The translations under genes were made by a program, and so were the position numbers. A stretch of 8,501 nucleotides of DNA, taken from contig MKSH01000102.1 in assembly GCA_001898095.1 (NCBI GenBank), positions 7,953-16,453 of the forward strand, written 5' to 3'. Positions 1 to 6,367 of this stretch are shown one piece after another. The notes beneath the pieces are model-generated. The model worked only from the letters and a program-made list of their open reading frames with translations, had not been told where the DNA came from and made no database searches. The DNA comes from Solirubrobacterales bacterium 70-9. GTDB lineage: Bacteria > Actinomycetota > Thermoleophilia > Solirubrobacterales > 70-9. Numbering within the stretch: the stretch's first letter is position 1; every line of letters starts with the position of its first letter.

Positions 1-802
1 GGTCACTCCCGGGATCAAGCCCTCGACCCACGACTTCATCACCACCGGTCAGCTCGACTCGAAGTTCGGCTTCGGCACGGGCGACGGGGACGGCGCCGGG
101 CGGGCGATCGAGCGCGTCCTCGCCTCCGACAAGCTCGACCTGGTCGGCCTGCACGCCCACATCGGGTCGCAGATCTTCGAGCTCGAGCCTTACCGCCTGG
201 CGATCGCCGCGCTCGGTGACCTGGCCGGCGACTGGTGCAAGGTGGTCGACGTCGGCGGCGGGCTCGGCGTCGCCTACACCGCCGCGGACGCGCCGCCCGC
301 GATCGACGACTACGTCGGCGTCAAGGTCGAGGGCGTGCGCGAGGTCTTCGGCGCGGGCGTGCGGATGCTGATCGAGCCGGGGCGCTCGCTGGTCGCCAAC
401 GCCGGCGTCACCGCCTACCGGGTCGGCACGGTGAAGGAGATCCCCGGAATCCGCACCTACGTCGCCGTCGACGGCGGCATGTCCGACAACATGCGGCCGA
501 TGCTCTATGGCTCCAAGTACGAGGCCCTGATCGCCGACCGAGCATCTTCCGAGGCGGAGGCCCTGGTCACCGTGGCCGGGATGCACTGCGAGTCCGGCGA
601 CGTGCTGGTCCGCGACGCGATGCTGGCGGCGCCCGCCGTCGGCGACGTCCTCGTCACCCCGGCGACCGGCGCCTACGGCCACGCGATGGCGAGCAACTAC
701 AACGGCGTCACCCGCCCGCCGGTGCTCTTCTGCGCGGGCGGCGAGGCCCGCGTGGTCGTCCGCCGCGAGACCTTCGACGACCTCACCGCGCGCGATGTCT
801 GA
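1..802 (+). CDS. lysA: Diaminopimelate decarboxylase, 3' part (5' end outside window)
   Basis: PLP-dependent fold-type III decarboxylase that converts meso-diaminopimelate to L-lysine in the cytoplasm. The reading frame is open from base 2 to the TGA at 800-802, giving about 266 residues. The family is usually about 420 residues, so roughly 150 N-terminal residues lie upstream, including the PLP-binding lysine. Visible family motifs in order are: DSKFGFG near base 58; HAHIGSQ near 155-175, in the PLP-barrel; the glycine loop DVGGGLG at about 248-268, which binds the PLP phosphate; EPGRSLVANAG at about 373-405; DGGMSDNMRPMLY at about 470-508; CESGD at about 587-601, which supplies the catalytic Cys and Glu from the partner subunit; and GAYGHAMASNYN at about 668-703. 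A GTG at 242 lies inside the barrel and is not the start. All 13 glutamates I read are GAG. The stop overlaps the start of hom by 8 nt (ATGTCTGA), which implies translational coupling. Identity is secure. Confidence 0.96.
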   Translation, partial: VTPGIKPSTHDFITTGQLDSKFGFGTGDGDGAGRAIERVLASDKLDLVGLHAHIGSQIFELEPYRLAIAALGDLAGDWCKVVDVGGGLGVAYTAADAPPAIDDYVGVKVEGVREVFGAGVRMLIEPGRSLVANAGVTAYRVGTVKEIPGIRTYVAVDGGMSDNMRPMLYGSKYEALIADRASSEAEALVTVAGMHCESGDVLVRDAMLAAPAVGDVLVTPATGAYGHAMASNYNGVTRPPVLFCAGGEARVVVRRETFDDLTARDV

Positions 803-2060
803 GATCGCCGCCGAGACCGCGGCCGCCGAGGCGGGCGACGCGCCGAAACCCGTGCGCATCGGCCTGCTCGGCCGCGGCACCGTCGGCGCCGCCTTCGCCG
901 AGCTGCTGGCCGAGCGCGCCGAGGCGGTGCAGGCGGCGACCGGCCGCCGTCCCGAGCTGGCCGGGGTGCTGACCCGCTCGGCCGGGGACTTCGCCGAGAT
1001 CCTCGAGCGCTCCGACCTGGTGGTCGAGCTGATGGGCGGGACCGAACCGGCGCGCGAGTACGCGATCGCCGCGATGCGCGCGGGCAGGCCCCTCGTCACC
1101 GCCAACAAGCAGCTGCTCGCCCAGCATGGCGACGAGCTCTTCCGGGTCGCCCGCGAATCGGGGGTGCAGCTGCGCTTCGAGGCGGCGGTCGCGGCGGTGA
1201 TCCCGATCGTGCGCACGATCCAGGAGGGTTTCGCGGCGACCGAGATCGAGAAGGTCTACGGGATCGTCAACGGGACGACGAACTTCATCCTCAGTGAGAT
1301 GGCTTCGACCGGGGCAGGCTACGAGGAGACCCTGGCGCAGGCGCAGGAGTTGGGGTACGCCGAGGCCGACCCGACCGACGACATCTCCGGGGCCGACGCG
1401 GCGGCGAAGATGGCGATCCTCGCGCGACTCGCCTTCCACACCCCGGTGACGCTCTCGGAGGTCAGCTACGAGGGGATCGAGGCGATCCAGCCCGACGACC
1501 TCGCCTTCGCCAAGGAGCTCGGCCTCTCGCTGAAGCTGCTCGGCGTGGCGGAGCGGCGCGGCGAGGCGATCAGCGTCCGCGTCTTCCCCTGCTTCCTCTA
1601 CTCGGGCCACCCGCTGGCGCCGATCGAGGGCGCCTTCAACGCGGTGATGATCCAGGCGCCTGCGGTCAACGAGGTGACCCTCTCGGGCCCCGGGGCGGGC
1701 GGCCTGCAGACGGCGAGCGCAGTGCTCGGCGACGTCGTCTCGATCCTTGCCGGCGACGCGCCGGTGCATGAGACGCGCACCGAGCTGCCGATCGTCGCCG
1801 ACGTGCCGTCGAGCTTCTACCTGCACCTCGAGGTCGCCGACCAGCCCGGCGTGCTGGCGCGGATCGCGACCGTGCTCGGCGAGCACGACGTCTCGGTGAA
1901 GAGCGTCGTCCAGCGCGGGATCGGCGACGACGCGCGGCTGGTGATGGTCCTGCACGAGTGCCTCGAGTCGTGCTTCGCCAGCGCAGTCGAGGCGCTGAAC
2001 GAGCTGGGCGAGCTGCGCGGTCCGGCACGCTCGATCCACGTGATCGAGGAGCAGTTCTAG
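795..2060 (+). CDS. hom: Homoserine dehydrogenase with C-terminal ACT domain
   Basis: NAD(P)-dependent oxidoreductase that reduces aspartate-4-semialdehyde to homoserine, the branch point to threonine and methionine. The product is 421 aa, a normal length for the monofunctional ACT-containing form. After a 20-residue Ala/Glu-rich N-terminal extension comes the Rossmann loop GRGTVG (residues 26-31). Next are [20 protein letters not shown] with Lys105 (cofactor/catalytic site), the homoserine-binding stretch around [12 protein letters not shown], and [14 protein letters not shown] ending at Lys205, the conserved catalytic lysine. Residues from about 341 ([14 protein letters not shown]...) form an ACT domain, which in this family usually mediates feedback inhibition by threonine. 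There is no clear Shine-Dalgarno. The ATG overlaps the lysA stop by 8 nt, so the start was chosen by coupling and by the Rossmann position. thrC follows after 25 nt. A 418-aa minus-strand frame here is a GC shadow. Confidence 0.97.
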   Translation: MSEIAAETAAAEAGDAPKPVRIGLLGRGTVGAAFAELLAERAEAVQAATGRRPELAGVLTRSAGDFAEILERSDLVVELMGGTEPAREYAIAAMRAGRPLVTANKQLLAQHGDELFRVARESGVQLRFEAAVAAVIPIVRTIQEGFAATEIEKVYGIVNGTTNFILSEMASTGAGYEETLAQAQELGYAEADPTDDISGADAAAKMAILARLAFHTPVTLSEVSYEGIEAIQPDDLAFAKELGLSLKLLGVAERRGEAISVRVFPCFLYSGHPLAPIEGAFNAVMIQAPAVNEVTLSGPGAGGLQTASAVLGDVVSILAGDAPVHETRTELPIVADVPSSFYLHLEVADQPGVLARIATVLGEHDVSVKSVVQRGIGDDARLVMVLHECLESCFASAVEALNELGELRGPARSIHVIEEQF

Positions 2061-2073
2061 TGGGCGGACCAGG

Positions 2074-2078
2074 GGAGG
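2074..2078 (+). promoter_or_regulatory. Shine-Dalgarno of thrC
   Basis: GGAGG inside a purine-rich run, 7 nt before a GTG. It sits in the 25-nt gap after hom and is what decides the GTG at 2086 as the thrC start. Confidence 0.75.
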
Positions 2079-2085
2079 GGTCGGG

Positions 2086-3126
2086 GTGCCGGAACGGGGG
2101 CTGATCGAACGCTACCGCGACCGCCTGAACCTGGAGCCGGATGATCCGATCGTCTCGCTGCAGGAGGGCTCGACCCCGCTGATCCCCTCGCCGCGGCTCT
2201 CCGAACGGGTCGGTGCCGAGGTCTTCCTCAAGTTCGAGGGCGCCAACCCGACCGGCTCGTTCAAGGACCGCGGCATGACCGTCGCCGTCTCGCGGGCGAA
2301 GGGGCGGGGGGCGGAGGCGGTGATCTGCGCCTCGACCGGCAACACCGCGGCGAGCTGCGCGGCCTACGCGGCGCGCGCCGGCCTGCGCGGCGCGGTGATC
2401 GTCCCGGAGGGCAAGATCGCGATCGGCAAGCTCGCCCAGGCGCTCGTCCACGGCGCCCGGGTGGTGGCGCTGAAAGGCAACTTCGACGACGCCCTGCGGA
2501 TCGTCCGCGAGCTCTCCCAGCGGCACCCGATCGAGCTCGTCAACTCGGTCAACCCCTACCGGATCGAAGGCCAGAAGACGGGGGCCTTCGAGGTGATCGA
2601 GGAGCTCGGCAAGGCTCCCGACGCGCTGGCGATTCCGGTCGGCAACGCCGGCAACGTGACCGCCTACTGGCGCGGTTTTCAGGAGATGGACGCGGCGCCG
2701 ATCCTCTACGGCTTCCAGGCCGAGGGCGCGGCGCCGCTGGTGACCGGCAAGCCGGTGGAGAACCCGGAGACCGTCGCCTCGGCGATCCGGATCGGCAACC
2801 CGGCGCGCTGGGAGGAGGCGATGGCCGCCTTCACCACCTCCCGCGGCCGCGTCGCCGCCGTCTCCGACGCGCAGATCATCGACGCCTACCACTGGCTCGC
2901 CTCCTGCGTCGGCGTCTTCTGCGAGCCTGCCTCGGCCGCTTCGGTGGCGGGCCTGCTCGCCCACGGCCTGCCGACGGTTGCGGGCGACGCGAAGCCGGAG
3001 ACCGTCGTCGCCGTGCTCACCGGCCATGGCCTCAAGGACCCCGACACCGCGATCGGCAAAGCCCCGCCGGTGATCAGCTGCGAGAACGACCTCACCGAGG
3101 TCGAGCGCGCCGTCTTCGACGACTGA
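2086..3126 (+). CDS. thrC: Threonine synthase
   Basis: PLP-dependent fold-type II lyase that converts O-phospho-L-homoserine and water to L-threonine and phosphate. It is 346 aa from a GTG with a good GGAGG ribosome site 7 nt upstream. This is the short class of threonine synthase found in actinobacteria and plants-like lineages, without the long N-terminal extension. Diagnostic motifs are: [15 protein letters not shown] near the N-terminus; [15 protein letters not shown] with the PLP Schiff-base Lys60; the substrate loop ASTGNTAAS (about residues 83-91); the PLP phosphate loop GNAGN (residues 186-190); and [11 protein letters not shown], then [10 protein letters not shown] near the C-terminus. 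It is co-directional with hom (25-nt gap). It would be expected to be followed directly by thrB, but a 63-bp palindromic spacer and an ATPase gene intervene. Identity is secure. Confidence 0.97.
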   Translation: MPERGLIERYRDRLNLEPDDPIVSLQEGSTPLIPSPRLSERVGAEVFLKFEGANPTGSFKDRGMTVAVSRAKGRGAEAVICASTGNTAASCAAYAARAGLRGAVIVPEGKIAIGKLAQALVHGARVVALKGNFDDALRIVRELSQRHPIELVNSVNPYRIEGQKTGAFEVIEELGKAPDALAIPVGNAGNVTAYWRGFQEMDAAPILYGFQAEGAAPLVTGKPVENPETVASAIRIGNPARWEEAMAAFTTSRGRVAAVSDAQIIDAYHWLASCVGVFCEPASAASVAGLLAHGLPTVAGDAKPETVVAVLTGHGLKDPDTAIGKAPPVISCENDLTEVERAVFDD

Positions 3127-3189
3127 GTTCGGTATTACAGTACCGTCTAGTACTGTGATGCAGTACTGCTTGGTACGGTAAGACCGTAC
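3127..3189 (+). promoter_or_regulatory. GTAC palindrome array upstream of the ATPase gene
   Basis: The whole thrC-ATPase gap is about 48% GC (30 of 63 by my count), far below its flanks. It contains five exact GTAC cores starting at 3140, 3150, 3163, 3173 and 3186, plus a degenerate GTTC at 3127, so the spacings read 13, 10, 13, 10, 13. Overlapping inverted repeats are ACAGTAC/GTACTGT (3137-3143 with 3150-3156), AGTACTG/CAGTACT (3149-3155 with 3161-3167), the 10-bp palindrome GCAGTACTGC (3160-3169), and GTACGGT/ACCGTAC (3173-3179 with 3183-3189), which abuts the ATG. There is no Shine-Dalgarno before the ATG, so a leaderless transcript from a promoter inside the array is possible; TACGGT (3174-3179) is a weak -10 candidate. 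Most likely this is a multi-site operator/promoter. A transcript hairpin or attenuator is less likely because no T-tract follows. Function is inferred. Confidence 0.6.
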
Positions 3190-4320
3190 ATGGCGCAGCT
3201 CAACCCCTTCGTTTTCAACCGCCCGGTCTCCGCCGAGGACCTGATCGACCGCGATCGGGAGACGGTGCAGATGCTGAGGCTGGTGGAAGGGGGTCACGCG
3301 GTGCGCCTCTCCGCTCCGCGGCGTTACGGGAAGACCAGCCTCCTGCGTCGGCTCGGCGATGAGGCTGAGATGGCCGGGATGAACTACGTCGAGGTCGACT
3401 TCTACGGTGTGCTGTCTCGGCTCGATGTCGCCGGGCGGCTGGAGGATGCCTATGAGACGCTGCGCCCGGGGCCGCAGCGCATCGCCAGGGCGGTGATCCA
3501 GACCCTGCGTCCCGCCGTCAGCGTCGGCGCGGCCGGCGTCCGGCTCGAATCTCGGCCCCAGCCGGAAGAACGGCTCGGCCGCCGACTGATGGGCCTCCTC
3601 GACCTGCCGGTGCAGCTGTACGAGCGGACCGGAAGGCGGACGCTGGTCGCCTTCGACGAGTTCCAGGCGCTGCTTGCGGTCGATCCCGGCATCGACGGCC
3701 TCTTCCGCAGTCGGATCCAGCGCCACGGCGAGGCGGCAAGCTACGTCTTCGCCGGCTCGCACCCCGGCCTGATGGCCCAGCTTTTCGGTGCGCACGAGCG
3801 GCCGTTCTTCGGCCAGGCCCGCTCGCTGCCGCTCGAACCGCTGCCCAACTCCGACATCGTCGAACACGTCGGCAAGCGCTTCGCCGCCACCGGCCGCGAG
3901 GTGGGACCGGCGATCGAACCACTGCTCGACCTCGCCGCCGGTCACCCGCAGCGGGCGATGCTCCTCGCCCACCACCTCTGGGAGCGGACGCCCGACCAGG
4001 GCGTCGCCGAGGCCGAGCACTGGCAGGCGGCGCTGCGCGACACCTTCGCCGAACAGGACGATGCGCTGCGGGCGACCTGGGACGCACTGGAGGTGAAAGA
4101 GAGGGCGGTCTTCACCGCGCTCGCGACCGGCGAGCCGGTCTTCGGGGCGCGCACCCTCGAGCGGTTCAACCTCTCGAAAGGAGGCGCCCAGCACGCGCGG
4201 GAGGCGCTCGCCCATGCCGGGCACATCCGCCGACTCGACGACGTCTGGCGGCCCGTCGATCCACTCTTGGCGCGCTGGGTGATCGAATTCCAACACAATG
4301 GCGGCAAGGATCTCCATTGA
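3190..4320 (+). CDS. AAA/STAND-like P-loop ATPase (ATPase_2-type 'ATP-binding protein') with C-terminal winged-helix-like segment
   Basis: 376 aa, not an amino acid biosynthesis enzyme. The N-terminus NPFVFNRPVSAEDLIDRDRE (residues 5-24) matches the lead-in of the archaeal/actinobacterial ATPase_2 family. A Walker A variant, APRRYGKT, covers residues 42-49 (Lys48, Ala in place of the first Gly). Walker B is TLVAFDE with Asp156-Glu157. A sensor-like YVFAGSHPGLM begins at residue 185, followed by ERPFFGQARSLPLEPLP, typical of these proteins. From about residue 290 the chain (VKERAVFTALATGEPVF... to the end) looks like a winged helix-turn-helix, so DNA binding is plausible. No C-terminal nuclease (DUF234-like) domain, signal peptide or membrane segment is visible. 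The gene is preceded by the GTAC array and its TGA overlaps the thrB ATG by one base. It uses four AGG arginine codons and a mixed GAA/GAG pattern, unlike lysA, which fits later acquisition. The biological role is unknown. A regulator or a selfish/defence-related STAND protein are both possible. Confidence 0.85.
   Translation: MAQLNPFVFNRPVSAEDLIDRDRETVQMLRLVEGGHAVRLSAPRRYGKTSLLRRLGDEAEMAGMNYVEVDFYGVLSRLDVAGRLEDAYETLRPGPQRIARAVIQTLRPAVSVGAAGVRLESRPQPEERLGRRLMGLLDLPVQLYERTGRRTLVAFDEFQALLAVDPGIDGLFRSRIQRHGEAASYVFAGSHPGLMAQLFGAHERPFFGQARSLPLEPLPNSDIVEHVGKRFAATGREVGPAIEPLLDLAAGHPQRAMLLAHHLWERTPDQGVAEAEHWQAALRDTFAEQDDALRATWDALEVKERAVFTALATGEPVFGARTLERFNLSKGGAQHAREALAHAGHIRRLDDVWRPVDPLLARWVIEFQHNGGKDLH
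4306..4310 (+). promoter_or_regulatory. Ribosome binding site of thrB, inside the ATPase gene
   Basis: AAGGA within the last codons of the ATPase gene, 9 nt before the ATG at 4320 and 6 nt before an in-frame TTG at 4317. It supports translation of thrB coupled to the end of the ATPase gene. Confidence 0.5.
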
Positions 4321-5195
4321 TGACCGCCCGCCGTCGACTTGTCCGCGTCCCCGCCTCCTCGGCCAACCTCGGGCCGGGGTACGACGCGATGGCCGCCGCG
4401 GTGGCGCTGCACCTGGAGCTGGAGGTCGAGGAGACCGGGGAGTACGCGTTCGAGACGGGCGGGCTGGCGGTGCCGACCGGCCGCGACAACCTGTTGGTGC
4501 GGGCCTTCGAGACGCTGCACTCCGCCGACGGGATCACCTTCCGGCTGCGCAGCGAGATTCCGCTGGCGCGCGGGCTGGGGTCGAGCGCGGCGGCGATCGT
4601 CGCCGGCCTCGTCGCCGCCGACCACCTCTTCGAGTTGGCGCTGACGAAGGAGGAGCTGCTGGCGCGGGCGACCGAGATCGAGGGTCACCCCGACAACGTC
4701 GCCGCCGCGATCTACGGGGGGTTCGTGGTGTGCGCCGCGGGGGGAGATCCGTTCGCGGCGCGCTTCGATCCCCCGGAGGGACTGGAGGGGATCGTGGTGA
4801 TCCCGGGGGAGGAGGTCTCGACCCGCAAGGCGCGTGAGGCGATCCCGGCCGAGGTGCCGCTCGCCGACGCGGTGACGAACGTCTCCGCCGCCGCCCTGCT
4901 GGTGCTGGGACTGCGGAGTGCCGACCTCGACCTGGTCGGCCGCGGCCTCCACGACGCGATCCACCAGCCGCGCCGCCGGCCGCTTTATCCGCGCTCGATG
5001 GAGATCGTCGACGCGGCCGCCGAGCTGGGGGCGCTGGGGGCGACGATCTCCGGCGCCGGGCCGACCGTCCTGATCTGGACGACGTGGGAGGAAGCGGGCG
5101 GCGTCGCGGCGGCGTTGAAGGAGCGGGTCGAGGGCTGGGCCGAGGTGAAGCGGCTGCCCTTCGAACCGCTCGGTGCCGACGTCCCCGAGCTCTAG
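4320..5195 (+). CDS. thrB: Homoserine kinase
   Basis: GHMP-superfamily kinase that phosphorylates L-homoserine with ATP to O-phosphohomoserine, the substrate of ThrC. It is 291 aa from the ATG at 4320, a usual length. An in-frame TTG one codon earlier (4317) would add one residue, but ATG is preferred. Motifs: VPASSANLGPGYD near the N-terminus (residues 10-22, substrate/ATP lobe); the GHMP glycine-rich ATP loop PLARGLGSSAAA (residues 81-92); EIEGHPDNVAAAIYGG; STRKAREAIP; and the C-terminal ISGAGPTVL from residue 243. The ATG overlaps the ATPase stop (TGATG), so its expression is tied to the ATPase reading frame unless the coupling is leaky. Glutamate is nearly always GAG, as in hom and lysA. 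It is the last gene of the operon; a 90-bp gap with new promoter signals follows. Confidence 0.97.
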   Translation: MTARRRLVRVPASSANLGPGYDAMAAAVALHLELEVEETGEYAFETGGLAVPTGRDNLLVRAFETLHSADGITFRLRSEIPLARGLGSSAAAIVAGLVAADHLFELALTKEELLARATEIEGHPDNVAAAIYGGFVVCAAGGDPFAARFDPPEGLEGIVVIPGEEVSTRKAREAIPAEVPLADAVTNVSAAALLVLGLRSADLDLVGRGLHDAIHQPRRRPLYPRSMEIVDAAAELGALGATISGAGPTVLIWTTWEEAGGVAAALKERVEGWAEVKRLPFEPLGADVPEL

Positions 5196-5240
5196 GCGGA
5201 TCGCCGGCGAGCGCCGGACGGACGTTCCCCCCGACCGGGA

Positions 5241-5259
5241 GGAAAAGCCTTTCTTTTCC
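5241..5259 (+). repeat. A/T-rich hairpin GGAAAAG-N5-CTTTTCC
   Basis: A perfect 7-bp inverted repeat with a 5-nt loop in the thrB-propeller gap (5196-5285), and the least GC-rich spot in that gap. It overlaps where a -35 box would lie for the TAGAGT at 5274-5279, so it could be an operator, or a weak terminator of the threonine operon. Neither is proven. The rest of the gap shows only short GC palindromes (CGCCGGCG near 5205). Confidence 0.4.
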
Positions 5260-5273
5260 GTATCCGCCGTGGT

Positions 5274-5279
5274 TAGAGT
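5274..5279 (+). promoter_or_regulatory. -10 box TAGAGT of the first propeller gene (leaderless)
   Basis: TAGAGT (TANNNT class) ends 6 nt before the ATG at 5286, the distance expected if transcription starts at or beside the start codon. No Shine-Dalgarno is present. The same hexamer and following CG recur before the second propeller gene at 6355. The -35 region (about 5251-5256, TTCTTT) is weak. Confidence 0.6.
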
Positions 5280-5285
5280 CGCCGG

Positions 5286-6332
5286 ATGCCCACCCTGCCG
5301 AAGTCGAAGCTGATCCCCGCCCTGTTCGTCGTCGCCGCGCTGCTGTCCCTGCCCGCCGCCGCGAACGCGACACTCGCGTACAACACGAACATCTTCCACC
5401 CGCACATCTGGGTGTCGAAGAACGACGACGGGAAGGGCGCGAAGGCGATCGGCGCCGGCAGCAACGCGAAAGTGTCCCCCGACGGGTCGCTGGTCGCCTT
5501 CGAACGGGAACCGTCGAACGGCAAGGGCCCGGAAATGCGGCTCTACGACGTCGCCACCGGCAAGACGAAGACCCTGTTCTCGCCCTGGCGCGAAAGCTAT
5601 ACGTTCGCCTGGTCCCCGGATTCGAGCATGGTGGCGGCGCTGCGGGGCGGTGAACTGGGCAAGCGGACCCTCGCTGTGATCGACGTCGAAACCGGCAAGC
5701 AGACGAAGGTCGCCACCGGCTACTTCAACGGGGTCAGCTTCTCGCCGAACAACAAGGAAGTCGTCTTCGGCCTCGAGGGGAGCGAAAGCGTCTATCCGCC
5801 GAAGACGAACGTCATCCGCGACCCGGTCACCGGTGGGCCGACCTCGCCGCTGACCCACGACGGCATCTCCGGCTGGCCGCTGTGGGGGCCGAAGGGGCAG
5901 ATCGTCTTCGTCAAGCAGTTGAACGCGAAGCAGCGCCAGTACGGGCCGAAGAACGACCTCTTCCTGATGAATGCGAACGGCAAGGGGGTGAAGCGGCTGA
6001 CCCACACGAAGGTCGACCCGCTCACCGCCGGCCTCTTCCCGGTCGCCTGGTCGGCCTCGGGGAATCAACTGCTGACGAACTTCGGCGGCCAGGACACGCA
6101 GTACGCGGTCACCGTGAACCCGAAGACGGGGGCGGAAAAGAACCTCAGCCCGGGCAACAGCGAGACCGGCTTCGTCGGCGTCTCCTTGACCCCGGACGGG
6201 AAGACCGTGCGCGGCTACCTGGGCGGTTTCGAAGGCCCCGGCTCGCAGTTGAAGATCGCCTCCGTCCCTTACAAGGGCGGCAACGCGAAGACCCTCGTCA
6301 ACGGGGGCTTCTCGCCCTCGTGGGGCGGATGA
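5286..6332 (+). CDS. Exported TolB-like beta-propeller protein (paralogue 1)
   Basis: 348 aa. The N-terminus is a Sec-type signal peptide: two basic residues (Lys6, Lys8), hydrophobic core about residues 9-22, and an ANA cleavage site after residue 28, leaving TLAYN as mature start. The rest is built of TolB/PD40-like beta-propeller repeats marked by SPDG-type turns. These are around KVSPDGSLVAFE, FAWSPDSSMVAAL, GVSFSPNNKEVVFG, WPLWGPKGQIVFV, VAWSASGNQLLTN and GVSLTPDGKTVRGY, with a final FSPSWGG, consistent with six blades. There is no enzymatic domain such as a peptidase attached and no lipobox cysteine. It is aligned end to end with the next gene, its tandem paralogue. Ten of 12 glutamates are GAA, against nearly all GAG in the upstream operon. 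The start is set by the signal peptide and by the leaderless -10 box 6 nt upstream. Propellers of this kind often bind proteins or ligands. The specific role here is unknown. Confidence 0.85.
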   Translation: MPTLPKSKLIPALFVVAALLSLPAAANATLAYNTNIFHPHIWVSKNDDGKGAKAIGAGSNAKVSPDGSLVAFEREPSNGKGPEMRLYDVATGKTKTLFSPWRESYTFAWSPDSSMVAALRGGELGKRTLAVIDVETGKQTKVATGYFNGVSFSPNNKEVVFGLEGSESVYPPKTNVIRDPVTGGPTSPLTHDGISGWPLWGPKGQIVFVKQLNAKQRQYGPKNDLFLMNANGKGVKRLTHTKVDPLTAGLFPVAWSASGNQLLTNFGGQDTQYAVTVNPKTGAEKNLSPGNSETGFVGVSLTPDGKTVRGYLGGFEGPGSQLKIASVPYKGGNAKTLVNGGFSPSWGG

Positions 6333-6354
6333 ACCCGATGGCCACAGGCCGGAA

Positions 6355-6360
6355 TAGAGT
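6355..6360 (+). promoter_or_regulatory. -10 box TAGAGT of the second propeller gene (leaderless)
   Basis: TAGAGT followed by 7 nt and then the ATG at 6368, in the 35-nt gap between the paralogues. No Shine-Dalgarno precedes the ATG. TAGAGTCG is shared with the upstream copy, so the promoter seems to have been duplicated with the gene. Confidence 0.6.
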
Positions 6361-6367
6361 CGTCACC

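Noticed and set aside
3127..3189. CRISPR array or small gene in the thrC-ATPase gap
   Set aside because: The repeats are 4-10 bp palindromes without unique spacers, and the gap is too short for a convincing coding region.
3127..3189. Rho-independent terminator after thrC
   Set aside because: Several hairpins are possible but none is followed by a T-tract, and the last one abuts the next start codon; a regulatory array fits better.
1666..4317. 883-codon minus-strand open frame across hom, thrC and the ATPase gene
   Set aside because: It lies antisense to well-recognised genes and its translation is low-complexity Arg/Asp/Gly/Leu-rich without any family motif. Long antisense frames are expected in GC-rich DNA.
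4317..4319. TTG as thrB start
   Set aside because: The ATG directly after it is a stronger start and also overlaps the ATPase stop; the difference is one residue.
3190..4320. Transposon or insertion sequence carrying the ATPase
   Set aside because: No terminal inverted repeats, target duplication or transposase were seen at the borders, so mobility remains only a hypothesis.
3942..6068. 708-codon minus-strand open frame across the ATPase, thrB and propeller 1
   Set aside because: It is antisense to three supported genes and has no motifs; same GC artefact.
5882..6367. N-terminal extension of the second propeller gene
   Set aside because: The extended part overlaps propeller 1 in another frame, is Arg/Gly-rich and would bury the clear signal peptide beginning at the ATG at 6368.
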